DNA from: Herminiimonas fonticola
Lineage (GTDB): Bacteria; Pseudomonadota; Gammaproteobacteria; Burkholderiales; Burkholderiaceae_D
Length of the DNA: 64,000 nucleotides
Assembly: GCF_003293745.1 (NCBI RefSeq)
Contig: NZ_PTLZ01000004.1
Coordinates: 124,001 to 188,000, forward strand
Direction of reading: 5' to 3'
In this document: positions 1-8,396 of the stretch, piece by piece
Numbering within the stretch: the first letter of the stretch is position 1
Layout of the letters: each line of letters begins with the position of its first letter
Translations under genes and position numbers: made by a program
The notes under the pieces: generated by a model
The model's database searches: none
The model's input: the letters and a program-made list of their open reading frames with translations, nothing else
Told to the model about the DNA's origin: nothing

Positions 1-301
1 GGTCCGTGCAAAAGGTCTGGATACCTTCTGCCCATTCGGCCCTGTTGTGGCAACTGGCATCGACCCGACCACACTGGTCGTCAAAACAATTCTGAATGGC
101 GATATCCGTCAAGACTATCCGATCAGCGACATGCGCTTTTCGGTCCAGCAACTGGTGAGTCTGATTTCCGCCGACATGACGCTGAATCCTGGCGACATCA
201 TCCTGTGCGGCACCTCTGTTGGTGTCGGCTCGATGAAGCCGAACAGCGTCATCGAGATCGAGATTGCCGGTATCGGCAAACTCACAAACGATTTTAAATA
301 A
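1..301 (+). CDS. FAH-family hydrolase, C-terminal part (5' end outside window)
   Basis: This is the last 99 codons of a gene that starts before the window; the open frame runs from base 2 to the TAA at 299-301. The protein contains FCPFGPVVATGID, then GDIRQDYPISDMRFS, and the GTSVGVG turn near the end. These match the C-terminal core of the fumarylacetoacetate hydrolase (FAH) family, which covers fumarylacetoacetases, acylpyruvases and 2-oxo-hept-3-ene-dioate hydratases. The metal-ligand glutamates lie upstream of the window, so the exact substrate cannot be judged. The next gene begins 18 bp downstream on the same strand, which suggests co-transcription. The family call is firm; the reaction is not assigned. 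Confidence 0.8.
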   Translation, partial: VRAKGLDTFCPFGPVVATGIDPTTLVVKTILNGDIRQDYPISDMRFSVQQLVSLISADMTLNPGDIILCGTSVGVGSMKPNSVIEIEIAGIGKLTNDFK

Positions 302-319
302 TAGTCGCGAGGTAAGAGT

Positions 320-1330
320 ATGAAAATTGCAGTTATTGGAGCAGGCGCGATCGGTGGTTACGTTGGCGTAAAACTGGCATTGGCTGGTGAAGACGTTACG
401 TTCATCGTGCGCGGTGCAAACCTGGAAGCCATCAGCAAGAACGGCGCCAAGCTGATCATGCATGATGGTTCCGAGCACGTCGCAAAGAACGTCAAAGCAA
501 CTAACAACTACGATGAAGCGGGTCATCAAGACATCATCGTGTTGGCAATGAAGGCGCATCAACTCGAAGCGATCGCCGACGATCTGCCAAAATTGATCGG
601 TCCTGAAACCGTCATCGTCACCATGCAAAATGGTATTCCGTTCTGGTACTTCCACAAGCATGGCGGCAAACTGGCTGGCACGCGCGTTGAAAGTGTTGAT
701 CCGACCGGCAAGATTACCGCCCAGATCCCTGCTGATCGCGTACTTGGTTGCGTCGTCTACCCAGCATCCGAATTGATCGCACCAGGCGTCATCAAGCACA
801 TTGAAGGTGATCGTTTCCCTATCGGTGAACTCGATGGTTCGATCAGCGAACGTGCAACCCGCGTTTCGGAGTGCTTCACTAAAGCCGGCTTCAAAGCGCC
901 AGTACTGGAAAACATCCGTTCGGAAATGTGGTTGAAATTGTGGGGCAATCTGACCTTCAATCCAATCAGCGCCTTGTCGCATTCGACCTTGCAAGATATT
1001 TGCCAATTCCCGCTGTCGCGTGAGCTGGCTGCAGCAATGATGACGGAAGCGCAAACGGTCGCGAACAAACTTGGTATTGAGTTCCGCGTCACGCTGGACA
1101 AACGTATCGCTGGTGCTGAAAAAGTCGGCAAGCACAAAACATCAATGCTGCAAGACGTTGAAGCCGGTCGCGATCCAGAGATCGACGCATTGGTAGGTTC
1201 GGTGGTTGAGCTTGGTCGTTTGACTGAAACACCAACACCGCATATCAATACGGTCTACGCACTGGTCAAATTGCTGGCGAAAACCATGGATGAAGAATCC
1301 GGTCAGATCAAGCTGCAAAAAATCGCTTAA
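320..1330 (+). CDS. Ketopantoate reductase family (ApbA/PanE) protein
   Basis: The protein has 336 residues, slightly longer than E. coli PanE (about 303). It begins with a Rossmann nucleotide-binding motif, GAGAIGG at residues 7-13, and has the family's catalytic-region signature KLWGNLTFNPISALS near residue 210. Family members reduce 2-ketopantoate to pantoate with NADPH, but many paralogues next to catabolic genes act on other 2-oxoacids. Here the neighbour is an FAH-family hydrolase 18 bp upstream, so a catabolic 2-hydroxyacid/2-oxoacid role is as likely as pantothenate synthesis. The start is the ATG at 320, with GAGGT at 309-313 as ribosome binding site. A strong terminator follows at 1344-1380. 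Confidence 0.8.
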   Translation: MKIAVIGAGAIGGYVGVKLALAGEDVTFIVRGANLEAISKNGAKLIMHDGSEHVAKNVKATNNYDEAGHQDIIVLAMKAHQLEAIADDLPKLIGPETVIVTMQNGIPFWYFHKHGGKLAGTRVESVDPTGKITAQIPADRVLGCVVYPASELIAPGVIKHIEGDRFPIGELDGSISERATRVSECFTKAGFKAPVLENIRSEMWLKLWGNLTFNPISALSHSTLQDICQFPLSRELAAAMMTEAQTVANKLGIEFRVTLDKRIAGAEKVGKHKTSMLQDVEAGRDPEIDALVGSVVELGRLTETPTPHINTVYALVKLLAKTMDEESGQIKLQKIA

Positions 1331-1343
1331 TTCAGTAAAGACG

Positions 1344-1380
1344 AAAAGCCCATGAAATTGTTTTCATGGGCTTTTTTTTT
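1344..1380 (+). terminator. Rho-independent terminator after the ketopantoate reductase-like gene
   Basis: A 12-bp inverted repeat (AAGCCCATGAAA paired with TTTCATGGGCTT, 3-4 nt loop) is followed by a run of nine T. It separates the first two genes from the oxalate region. Confidence 0.9.
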
Positions 1381-1757
1381 GAAATATTTTTGAATTCAGG
1401 GAATTCTGAGTGACGTAGCACTAAAGCCTGTTGATAAATTTTCATTTTTTATATTGAGGACTACGTATAAATACGTATGTCAATTTAGGCAAAGTTTTTC
1501 CCAATTTGCCTTGCAAGGATGGCACACTCACACAAAGCGGAAGAAATACGCAATATATAAGTAGCTGATGTTTCAGATTTGAGAAGATAAGTTGTTCGAT
1601 GATAGCCGCATATAAAAATTGGCACGTCGCAGCGATTTGATCGTTGAGTTGGCAAATACGAGAAATGGAGCTCGTAAATGCAGCGCAATAACTCTAAAAA
1701 AGTTACTCAAATGAAATGTAAAACATGCGATCAAGCAGTGGCCGGAGTCTCGTAAAC

Positions 1758-1771
1758 TTGACGCCGGTCAA
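1758..1771 (+). promoter_or_regulatory. Crp/Fnr-type operator upstream of tctC
   Basis: The site reads TTGACGCCGGTCAA, a palindrome of TTGAC and GTCAA half-sites with a 4-bp spacer. It matches sites at 6211, 9950 and 11906. A possible -10 (TATCTT, 1797-1802) is centred 35 bp downstream, close to the 33 bp of the other three. The rest of the 1381-1928 gap holds no gene I can support. The regulator call is inferred from the shared motif and the nearby Crp/Fnr gene. Confidence 0.65.
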
Positions 1772-1835
1772 GAGAATTTTCAAAGAAAGGCCACACTATC
1801 TTTGAAAATAAAAGTAACTATAAGTTATGTTTGAA

Positions 1836-1857
1836 GGCATCGTAGTCGCACGATGCC
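1836..1857 (+). other. Hairpin in the tctC leader
   Basis: GGCATCGT and ACGATGCC form a perfect 8-bp stem with a 6-nt loop, about 70 bp before the tctC start. There is no T run, so it is not a simple terminator; it may stabilise the leader. Confidence 0.45.
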
Positions 1858-1928
1858 AGTGCTCACAAGGCATCTCGACGCGGCAGTAGTAAAAAAGTAG
1901 TCAAAATTATTATTAATAGGAGACAGCA

Positions 1929-2954
1929 ATGATCAAGGAATTCTTTTCGCACTCAAGCGGTATCGCAAAGGCAACCGCCGGCGCATTTGCAGCAGTCGCT
2001 CTGACTGCAACCCCAGCCTTTGCAGCATGGGAACCAACCAAACCAGTCGAATTCGTCGTACCAGCAGGTACCGGCGGTGGCGCTGATCAAATGGCACGTC
2101 TGATTCAAGGCGTCATCATCAAAAACAAATTGATGAAAGAGCCGCTGATCGTCGTTAACCGTTCGGGCGGTGCAGGTGCTGAAGGCTTCCTGGACGTTAA
2201 AGGTTCCAAAGGCGACCCACACAAAATCATCATCACACTGTCGAACTTGTTCACCACGCCTATGGCAACTGGTGTTCCATTCAACTGGAAAGAAATGACT
2301 CCAGTTGCAATGTTGGCACTGGATCAATTCGTTCTGTGGACGAATGCTGAAAAGCCATACAAATCGGCGAAAGAGTATATCGATGCTGTTAAAGCTGCAG
2401 GCCCAGGCAAAATGAAAATGGGCGGCACAGGCTCCAAGCAGGAAGATCAAATCATTACTGCTGGCCTGGAAAAAGCTACTGGTACCAAGTTCATCTACAT
2501 TCCATACAAAGGCGGCGGTGAAGTTGCTGTTCAATTGGTTGGTAATCACATCGATTCGACAGTGAATAACCCGATTGAAGCGGTTTCGCAATGGCGTGCT
2601 GGTAAATTGAAAGCGCAATGCGTATTCGATGACCAACGTATGCCATACAAAGCGAAAATCACCGAAACCCTGTCTTGGAACGACATTCCAACTTGTAAAG
2701 AAGCGGGTATCCCAACCGACTACACCATGTTGCGCGGCATCTTCATGCCAGCAGGTGTAACTGCTGACCAATTGGCTTTCTACGTTGATCTGTTCACAAA
2801 AGTTCGTGCAACAGCTGAGTGGAAAGACTATATGGAAAAAGGCGCTTTCAATACAAGCTTCAAAACTGGTAATGACTTCAAAACATGGCTGGAAGCTGCA
2901 GAGAAGCAACACGCTACTCTGATGCAAGAAGCCGGTTTCATGGCCAAGAAGTAA
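1929..2954 (+). CDS. tctC: Tripartite tricarboxylate transporter, periplasmic binding protein (TctC/Bug family)
   Basis: The protein has 341 residues with a clear Sec signal peptide: a positive start, the hydrophobic stretch AGAFAAVALTATPAFA and cleavage after FA near residue 32. The mature part has the Bug-family features VEFVVPAGTGGGADQMAR, the IYIPYKGGGEVAVQLVGNHID region and a long C-terminal lobe. It captures an organic acid in the periplasm and delivers it to TctA/TctB. The gene lies upstream of tctB and tctA and next to the oxalate genes, so oxalate is a plausible but unproven ligand. The ATG at 1929 follows AGGAGA at 1919-1924. A Crp/Fnr-type operator sits 158 bp upstream of the start codon. 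Confidence 0.92.
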   Translation: MIKEFFSHSSGIAKATAGAFAAVALTATPAFAAWEPTKPVEFVVPAGTGGGADQMARLIQGVIIKNKLMKEPLIVVNRSGGAGAEGFLDVKGSKGDPHKIIITLSNLFTTPMATGVPFNWKEMTPVAMLALDQFVLWTNAEKPYKSAKEYIDAVKAAGPGKMKMGGTGSKQEDQIITAGLEKATGTKFIYIPYKGGGEVAVQLVGNHIDSTVNNPIEAVSQWRAGKLKAQCVFDDQRMPYKAKITETLSWNDIPTCKEAGIPTDYTMLRGIFMPAGVTADQLAFYVDLFTKVRATAEWKDYMEKGAFNTSFKTGNDFKTWLEAAEKQHATLMQEAGFMAKK

Positions 2955-2987
2955 TAGACTAATCCGGGGTACATAAGAAGAGAGGCT

Positions 2988-3012
2988 GCGCTATCGACTA
3001 GTTCGATAGCGC
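2988..3012 (+). other. Intercistronic hairpin between tctC and tctB
   Basis: GCGCTATCGA and TCGATAGCGC form a perfect 10-bp stem with a 5-nt loop and no T run. Such structures often sit after binding-protein genes and protect the upstream mRNA, giving more binding protein than membrane subunits. That role is inferred here. Confidence 0.6.
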
Positions 3013-3064
3013 CAGTCAGCTCGCGCGCCCCAACTCATGTAAAAAATTTTCAGGAGCATTCCTC

Positions 3065-3586
3065 ATGGATCAGAATTCGGAATCCGGCGATGGCGTTCGC
3101 ACTGGCGTAGCCACCAATATCGTAGATGCGGTAGTTGCCGCCATCTTATTGGCGCTGGGTCTTACAGTTGTTATAGCAAGCTGGAAGTTGGGCGCAACGT
3201 GGACCAGCGATGGCCCAGGTTCAGGCTACTTCCCATTCGGTATTGGTGTGTTGATTTGTATCTCAGGAGCGGGCACTTTGTGCATGTCCCTGTTTGGCAA
3301 AAACAAGAACACTGAAGTTTTCGTTGATCGTGAACAGTTCACACGTGTGATGCAAGTTTTCATTCCTGCATTGGTGTATGTTGGCGCGATCGAGATCTTC
3401 GGTATCTATATTTCGTCGGCTGTCTACATCACGTTATTCATGATTCTGCTGGGTAAATTTTCGCCAATCAAGGCGATTATTGCCGGTCTTGCCGTCAATG
3501 TCGTGTTCTTCTCGATGTTTGAAGTCTGGTTCAAAGTCCCCCTGTTTAAAGGGTCGATCGATCTTTTGAGCTTCCTCGGTTATTAA
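3065..3586 (+). CDS. tctB: Tripartite tricarboxylate transporter, small membrane subunit TctB
   Basis: The protein has 173 residues, the usual size for TctB. After a polar N-terminus of about 20 residues there are four hydrophobic segments: around VVAAILLALGLTVVIAS, FGIGVLICISGAG, VFIPALVYVGAIEIFGIYI, and IIAGLAVNVVFFSMFEVWF. The GSGYFPFGIG motif after the first segment is typical of TctB. It is the poorly conserved small partner of TctA in the inner membrane. The gene lies between tctC and tctA. AGGAGC at 3052-3057 serves the ATG at 3065. Confidence 0.88.
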   Translation: MDQNSESGDGVRTGVATNIVDAVVAAILLALGLTVVIASWKLGATWTSDGPGSGYFPFGIGVLICISGAGTLCMSLFGKNKNTEVFVDREQFTRVMQVFIPALVYVGAIEIFGIYISSAVYITLFMILLGKFSPIKAIIAGLAVNVVFFSMFEVWFKVPLFKGSIDLLSFLGY

Positions 3587-3664
3587 GAATTGCAGAGCGA
3601 ATCGCAAGATCGCGCATGTTAGTTCTCACCGAGTCAGATTGGAATTCAAGGAGTTTTAAGTAAA

Positions 3665-5194
3665 ATGGACGAAATTAATTCATTATTTCACGGGTTCGCG
3701 GTCATCTTGACCCCAATGAATCTGTTGTTGATGGTCATCGGTATCACCTTGGGTGTGCTGATCGGCGTGTTGCCTGGTTTGGGTGGCGCAAACGGCGTGG
3801 CGATTCTGTTGCCACTTACCTTCACGATGTCGCCGACTTCAGCGATTATCATGTTGTCTTGTCTCTACTGGGGTGCATTGTTCGGGGGCGCGATTACGTC
3901 TATCCTGTTCAATATTCCAGGTGAGCCGTGGTCAGTTGCGACCACGTTTGACGGCTATCCAATGGCGCAAAAAGGTGAGGCTGGTGCAGCATTGACCGGT
4001 GCTTTCACTTCGTCGTTTATCGGCGCGTTTATTGCAGTTGTCATGATCACCTTCCTGGCACCATTGGTTGCTAAATTCGCGTTGCGTTTCGGCGCTCCAG
4101 AATTCTTCTCGGTTTATCTGCTCACCTTCTGTAGTTTCGTCGGTATGGGTAAAGGTTCGCCGCTGAAAATTCTTGCTTCAATGGCACTCGGTTTTGCGCT
4201 GGCATCAGTCGGTATGGATACGGTTACCGGTCAATTGCGTATGACCTTTGGTTTCGAAGAGTTGATGCGTGGTTTCGACTTCCTGATTGCAGTTATCGGT
4301 CTGTTCGGTATCGGTGAAATTCTGTTGTCGATGGAAGAAGGCCTGGCTTTCTCCGGTAAATCGGCAAAAATCGATCCAAAAATCGTGTTTGCAACCTGGA
4401 AAAAACTGCCGCAGTACTGGGTCACTTCCCTGCGTAGTGCCGTGGTTGGTATCTGGATGGGTGTTACTCCAGGTGGTGCAACACCTGCATCGTTCATGTC
4501 CTACGGTCTGGCCAAGAAGATGTCCAAGAACGGTTCGAAGTTCGGCACGGGTGAACTCGAAGGCGTGGTTGCTCCTGAAACTGCAGCGCATGCTGCTGGT
4601 ACCGCAGCGCTGCTGCCTATGCTGGCTCTGGGTATCCCAGGTTCGCCAACAGCGGCTGTTCTGCTCGGCGGTCTGCTGATCTGGGGTTTGCAACCTGGTC
4701 CATTGCTGTTCACTGAACAACATGACTTCGTTTGGGGCCTGATCGCTAGTATGTATCTGGGTAACCTGGTTGGTTTGGCAGTTGTTTTGACTACCGTTCC
4801 ATTGTTTGCTTCGATCCTGCGCATTCCGTTCTCGATCATTGCACCAGTTATTGTCGTGATTTGCGCTATTGGTGCTTACACCGTCGGCAATGCAATGTTC
4901 GATATCTGGTTGATGTTGGTATTCGGTGCAGTTGGCTACGTGTTCAAGAAACTGGACTACCCGCTGGCTCCGCTGGTTCTGGCATTGGTTCTTGGTCGTA
5001 ATGCAGAAGATTCGTTCCGCCAAGCGATGTTGTCATCGCAAGGTGATGTGTCGGTAATGTTCTCGAACGGTTTGGTTGGTTCGATCACTGCTCTGGCACT
5101 GATTATGTTGTTCTGGCCTCTGATCTCGAAAGTGATCGCGCTGGTTCGTCCTCCTAAAAAGGATGAATTCGCTGAACACCGCGAAGCAGAATAA
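3665..5194 (+). CDS. tctA: Tripartite tricarboxylate transporter, large permease subunit TctA
   Basis: The protein has 509 residues and is almost entirely hydrophobic, consistent with about 12 membrane segments. It has the TctA signatures: GVLIGVLPGLGGANGVAILLP near residue 30, the ITSILFNIPGEP region near residue 80, and a second copy of the glycine-rich pattern (LALGIPGSPTAAVLLGGLLIWGLQPGP) near residue 320. It forms the proton- or sodium-coupled translocation channel fed by TctC. AAGGAG lies about 12 bp before the ATG at 3665, a slightly long spacing. A strong terminator at 5266 closes the tctCBA operon. No other oxalate transporter, such as an OxlT-like protein, is seen in the window. Confidence 0.93.
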   Translation: MDEINSLFHGFAVILTPMNLLLMVIGITLGVLIGVLPGLGGANGVAILLPLTFTMSPTSAIIMLSCLYWGALFGGAITSILFNIPGEPWSVATTFDGYPMAQKGEAGAALTGAFTSSFIGAFIAVVMITFLAPLVAKFALRFGAPEFFSVYLLTFCSFVGMGKGSPLKILASMALGFALASVGMDTVTGQLRMTFGFEELMRGFDFLIAVIGLFGIGEILLSMEEGLAFSGKSAKIDPKIVFATWKKLPQYWVTSLRSAVVGIWMGVTPGGATPASFMSYGLAKKMSKNGSKFGTGELEGVVAPETAAHAAGTAALLPMLALGIPGSPTAAVLLGGLLIWGLQPGPLLFTEQHDFVWGLIASMYLGNLVGLAVVLTTVPLFASILRIPFSIIAPVIVVICAIGAYTVGNAMFDIWLMLVFGAVGYVFKKLDYPLAPLVLALVLGRNAEDSFRQAMLSSQGDVSVMFSNGLVGSITALALIMLFWPLISKVIALVRPPKKDEFAEHREAE

Positions 5195-5265
5195 TTGATG
5201 TAATTCGATCATGACGCTCTTGAGTGGGCGTCTAAAGATCTGGTTTTAATAACAGATTTGATCTT

Positions 5266-5302
5266 ATGCCCCGTAAGGTTTGCACCTTGCGGGGCATTTT
5301 CA
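5266..5302 (+). terminator. Rho-independent terminator of tctCBA
   Basis: ATGCCCCGTAAGGT pairs with ACCTTGCGGGGCAT (one G-U pair, 4-nt loop) and is followed by TTTTC. I see nothing further in 5303-5540. Confidence 0.85.
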
Positions 5303-5540
5303 TTTCTGAAACTTCAATACAAAGTTGGCTGATGAATTGGCAGACGAGTATGAGTTCTCAACGTTGTTGTTGAGGATGTGTATGGGAGCGAAACGAGAAA
5401 GTGGGTTGTTCTATACTCGATGAGCAAAATCGAGTAGGAATGACTTAAAGCGGCAGTAAATACAGGATACGTACTTGTTTCAAGTGGGATTGGGCGTTTC
5501 GCAAACGCTAATCTTTAAGGCCGATCTCTTTTGGGTAAGG

Positions 5541-6149
5541 TCAGATCTTCCCTTGATGCTTCAATCGACTTAACGTTTCCGGTGATAAATTGAGATAGGA
5601 CGCTAATTCTTTTTTTGGAATGCGATCAAAGAGATCTTGATGTTTGCGTATGAAGCGTTGTACGCGGCCTGGCGCATCCAGCAAATGCAGTGTAATAGTG
5701 TGGGCCATGATTTCACTCATCAGATGCATCACGTCATATTCAAATGCTTGTTTGACATGCTCATGTTTTTCCATGAATGCAATCCATTGCAGCAAAGGTA
5801 ATTTCACGACGCGCGCTTTGGTTACGCAGATAATGCTGTAAGGAGTCGGTGTTTTAAGGCGCCATGCGGCATAACTGGTTTCCATGCTGCGTTCATCTGC
5901 AAAGCGTAGAATCATTTCCTTGGCTTGTTGGTTGGTAACCACTCGCTTCAAGATGCCGTCAAGAATGAAGTATTGCTCCATTTCATGTACGCCTTGATGC
6001 AGCAAAAAATCGCCTTTGGGGCAATCCACCACGACTAGATGTGGTTCCAGCTCAGCCCATTCGCTATCTGTCATTTCTTTTAAGACAACATTTTGCTTGA
6101 GCTGAACGCGAATTACATTTCGTTCTGGATGGTTATCAACAGTCGGCAT
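5541..6149 (-). CDS. Crp/Fnr-family transcriptional regulator, likely regulator of the oxalate genes
   Basis: The protein has 202 residues, short for the family. Residues about 20-125 form the cNMP-binding-like beta barrel (PKGDFLLHQG at 45-54, YFILDGILKRV at 60-70), then a dimerisation helix and a C-terminal helix-turn-helix (RIPKKELASYLNLSPETLSRLKHQ, about 176-199). The recognition helix carries E191-x-x-S194-R195, the pattern by which E. coli Fnr (E209, S212, R213) reads TTGA half-sites. It has only two cysteines, C43 and C108, and no N-terminal cluster, so it is not an oxygen-sensing Fnr of the [4Fe-4S] type. The gene is divergent from oxc. The TTGACCGGGGTCAA site lies 62 bp upstream of its own start, so it could control both genes. 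The signal it senses is unknown. Confidence 0.85.
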   Translation of the reverse strand: MPTVDNHPERNVIRVQLKQNVVLKEMTDSEWAELEPHLVVVDCPKGDFLLHQGVHEMEQYFILDGILKRVVTNQQAKEMILRFADERSMETSYAAWRLKTPTPYSIICVTKARVVKLPLLQWIAFMEKHEHVKQAFEYDVMHLMSEIMAHTITLHLLDAPGRVQRFIRKHQDLFDRIPKKELASYLNLSPETLSRLKHQGKI

Positions 6150-6210
6150 TTACAAGGGAAAAGATATAAGAGACAGAAGGGTGAGTGGGGCTAATATCAT
6201 GCGATGAAAA

Positions 6211-6224
6211 TTGACCGGGGTCAA
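6211..6224 (+). promoter_or_regulatory. Crp/Fnr-type operator of the oxc promoter
   Basis: A perfect TTGAC-CGGG-GTCAA palindrome. The -10 TATGAT at 6248-6253 is centred 33 bp downstream, which puts the site at about -41.5 from a start near 6259. This is the class II position used by Fnr-type activators. There is no good -35 box, as expected for an activator-dependent promoter. Confidence 0.75.
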
Positions 6225-6294
6225 TGATAGAAGCGCGGACAGATCGATATGATACGCCCACTTGAATAGGCATGCGCAAAAGCGTATGACTAAG

Positions 6295-6335
6295 GGTATC
6301 TCTAAAAATCATCCCATCTGATTTTTAGAGGTGCC
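6295..6335 (+). other. Conserved hairpin in the oxc leader
   Basis: CTCTAAAAATCA (6300-6311) pairs with TGATTTTTAGAG (6319-6330). The stem extends outward to about 16-17 bp with GGTAT/GTGCC, using two G-U pairs. A sister structure lies at 10034-10073 before frc2, with a compensating base change. It has no T run and lies 84 bp before the oxc start codon. Role unknown. Confidence 0.6.
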
Positions 6336-6419
6336 TTGCAAGTAATAATGGCCGTCAAAAGTGCGGCATTGAATGGCACTGAGCAACGTTGCTCGACCTT
6401 AATCGAAAGAGAATTCATC

Positions 6420-8135
6420 ATGAGTAATGCGACAGCAGCAGTAATACCAGAAGGCGTAGAGCTGACCGACGGTTTCCATCTTTTAATGGAATCGCTGGAA
6501 ATGAACGGCATCACCAACATCTACGGTTTGCTCGGTATTCCAGTTACGGAAATCGGCCGTATGTGGCAAGCACGTGGTAACAAGTTCTTCAGCTTCCGCA
6601 ACGAACAAAATGCAGGTTATGCAGCATCGGTTGCTGGTTACTTGACCAAAAAACCTGGCGTTTGCGTGACCGTTTCCGCTCCAGGTTTCTTGAATGGTTT
6701 GACCGCACTGGCTAACGCCACCACAAACTGCTTCCCAATGATCTTGATCTCGGGTTCGTCCGAGCGTGAAATCGTCGATCTGCAACAAGGTGATTACGAA
6801 GAGATGGATCAGTTGAACATCGCTCGTCCACATTGCAAAGCTTCTTTCCGTATCAACCGTACTGAAGACATCGGCGTTGCTGTTGTCCGCGCTATCCGCA
6901 CAGCATTGTCGGGTCGTCCAGGCGGCGTGTATCTGGACATCCCAGCACGTCTGTTCAGCACAGTAATGAGCGCAGAAGAAGGCGCGAAAACTCTGTTCGT
7001 TCCAGTTGATCCAGCTCCAGAACAAATCCCAGGCCCATCGGCTGTTGCTCGCGCTGTTGAATTGATCAAAGGCGCTAAAAAGCCATTGATCTTACTCGGC
7101 AAAGGCGCTGCATACGCACAATGCGACGCAGACATCAAAGCACTGATCGAAGAAACCGGTATTCCATTCACACCGATGTCGATGGCAAAAGGTCTGGTCT
7201 CCGATACACATCCACAATGTGCAGCTGCTGCTCGTTCGATGGTATTGCAAGAGTCCGACGTTGTTGTTCTGATTGGCGCTCGTCTGAACTGGTTGCTGGC
7301 GCACGGCAAAGGCAAAACCTGGGGCGTTGCGAAGAAATTCGTGCAAATCGACATCCAGGCTAACGAAATGGACAGCAACGTACCTATCGCTGCACCATTG
7401 GTTGGTGACGTCGCTTCGTGCGTCAACGCATTGCGCGCTGGCCTGAAAGGCATGACCAAGCCAACCGAATGGATGGGCGCTATCGCTGAACGCGTTACGA
7501 CCACCAAAGGCAAACTGGCTAGCAAATTGACCGCAGCAACTCCGGTTATGAACTACTTCAACTCGCTCGGTGCAATCCGTGATGTATTGAAAAACTACCC
7601 AGACATCACTCTGGTTAACGAAGGTGCAAACACCCTCGATAACGCACGTATGGTCATCGACCAATACTTGCCACGTAAACGTGTAGACACGGGTACATGG
7701 GGCGTTATGGGTATCGGTATGGGTTCGGCTGTTGCTGCAGCTGTTGAAACAGGCAAGCCAGTCGTTGCAATTTGCGGCGATAGCGCATTCGGTTTCAGCG
7801 CAATGGAATACGAAACAATCACCCGTTACAACCTGCCAGTAACTGTGATCATCATGAACAACGGTGGTATCTACCGCGGTGACGAAGCAAATCCAGAACA
7901 CCAATTCTCGTGCATGTTGTTCAACCCGAACACCAAGTACGATCAATTCAGCGTTGCTCTGGGTGGCGAAGGCGTTCGCGCTGAAACTCCAGAACAACTG
8001 GCTAAAGCGTTGGAAGCTTCCCTGAAATCGGGCAAGCCAACCATCATCGATGCAATCATCGATCCAGCAGCTGGTGTTGAATCGGGTCGTATCGGTAACC
8101 TGAACATCGTTTCGACGATCGGTAAAAAGAAGTAA
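6420..8135 (+). CDS. oxc: Oxalyl-CoA decarboxylase
   Basis: The protein has 571 residues (O. formigenes Oxc has 568). It is a thiamine-diphosphate enzyme that decarboxylates oxalyl-CoA to formyl-CoA and CO2. The order is N-terminal PYR domain with the catalytic glutamate in [12 protein letters not shown] (E62), the Oxc-type motif GDYEEMDQ (Y126, E127) near the active site, a central domain, and the C-terminal PP domain with the ThDP/Mg motif starting at [13 protein letters not shown] and ending in NN. The ATG at 6420 is chosen over an in-frame TTG 84 bp upstream because it follows GAAAGAGA and gives the family's usual N-terminus. Expression probably depends on the operator at 6211. Two hairpins follow the stop. 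Confidence 0.95.
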   Translation: MSNATAAVIPEGVELTDGFHLLMESLEMNGITNIYGLLGIPVTEIGRMWQARGNKFFSFRNEQNAGYAASVAGYLTKKPGVCVTVSAPGFLNGLTALANATTNCFPMILISGSSEREIVDLQQGDYEEMDQLNIARPHCKASFRINRTEDIGVAVVRAIRTALSGRPGGVYLDIPARLFSTVMSAEEGAKTLFVPVDPAPEQIPGPSAVARAVELIKGAKKPLILLGKGAAYAQCDADIKALIEETGIPFTPMSMAKGLVSDTHPQCAAAARSMVLQESDVVVLIGARLNWLLAHGKGKTWGVAKKFVQIDIQANEMDSNVPIAAPLVGDVASCVNALRAGLKGMTKPTEWMGAIAERVTTTKGKLASKLTAATPVMNYFNSLGAIRDVLKNYPDITLVNEGANTLDNARMVIDQYLPRKRVDTGTWGVMGIGMGSAVAAAVETGKPVVAICGDSAFGFSAMEYETITRYNLPVTVIIMNNGGIYRGDEANPEHQFSCMLFNPNTKYDQFSVALGGEGVRAETPEQLAKALEASLKSGKPTIIDAIIDPAAGVESGRIGNLNIVSTIGKKK

Positions 8136-8145
8136 TACTGGGTGA

Positions 8146-8206
8146 GATCATGACGCCAGTCATGATCAAACTTGGTGGCACGATCGAGTAGTTTTCGGTC
8201 GTGCCA
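8146..8206 (+). terminator. Two consecutive hairpins after oxc
   Basis: GATCATGAC/GTCATGATC (8146-8167, 4-nt loop) and TGGCACGATCGA/TCGGTCGTGCCA (8176-8206, one G-U pair) are strong stems but neither has a T run. They may be an end-processing site or a Rho-assisted terminator. Confidence 0.5.
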
Positions 8207-8211
8207 TGTAC

Positions 8212-8241
8212 TTGACACTGTTCAGGCTGCGGCACTAGACT
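8212..8241 (+). promoter_or_regulatory. Possible sigma-70 promoter for frc
   Basis: A consensus -35 TTGACA (8212-8217) is followed after 18 bp by a weak -10 TAGACT (8236-8241). No TTGAY-N4-GTCAA site lies here, so this copy of frc may be controlled differently from oxc and frc2. Confidence 0.4.
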
Positions 8242-8298
8242 AGCGTGTTCAGAACTCCAAGCTGTATTGGAATATAGTCATGTAAAAATGGCGCAATT

Positions 8299-8327
8299 CC
8301 ACCAAGATTTTTCTGGGTGGTTTTTTT
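8299..8327 (+). terminator. Terminator-like hairpin inside the oxc-frc spacer
   Basis: CCACC and GGTGG pair, with AGA/TCT continuing the stem, and are followed by seven T. The hairpin lies between the candidate frc promoter and frc itself. It may simply end oxc transcription or act as a leader attenuator. Confidence 0.6.
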
Positions 8328-8329
8328 AC

Positions 8330-8361
8330 TTCCTGAAGCCCAAGTATGTTGGTTTCAGGAA
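8330..8361 (+). other. Hairpin just upstream of the frc ribosome binding site
   Basis: TTCCTGAA pairs with TTCAGGAA, with an inner CCAA/TTGG stem. It directly follows the terminator-like hairpin and ends about 20 nt before AAGGAAA, the frc ribosome binding site. Confidence 0.5.
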
Positions 8362-8396
8362 TCAAGTTAAACGATTGATAAGGAAATCTACCGATC

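Noticed and set aside
1485-1688. 67-codon minus-strand frame in the gap before tctC
   Set aside because: No ribosome binding site, no family likeness, and an unlikely composition.
1953-2927. Long minus-strand frame of 324 codons opposite tctC
   Set aside because: It mirrors the tctC coding sequence, is Cys/Phe/Trp-rich in an unlikely way, and has no ribosome binding site; similar mirror frames lie opposite oxc, frc, and the formate dehydrogenase genes.
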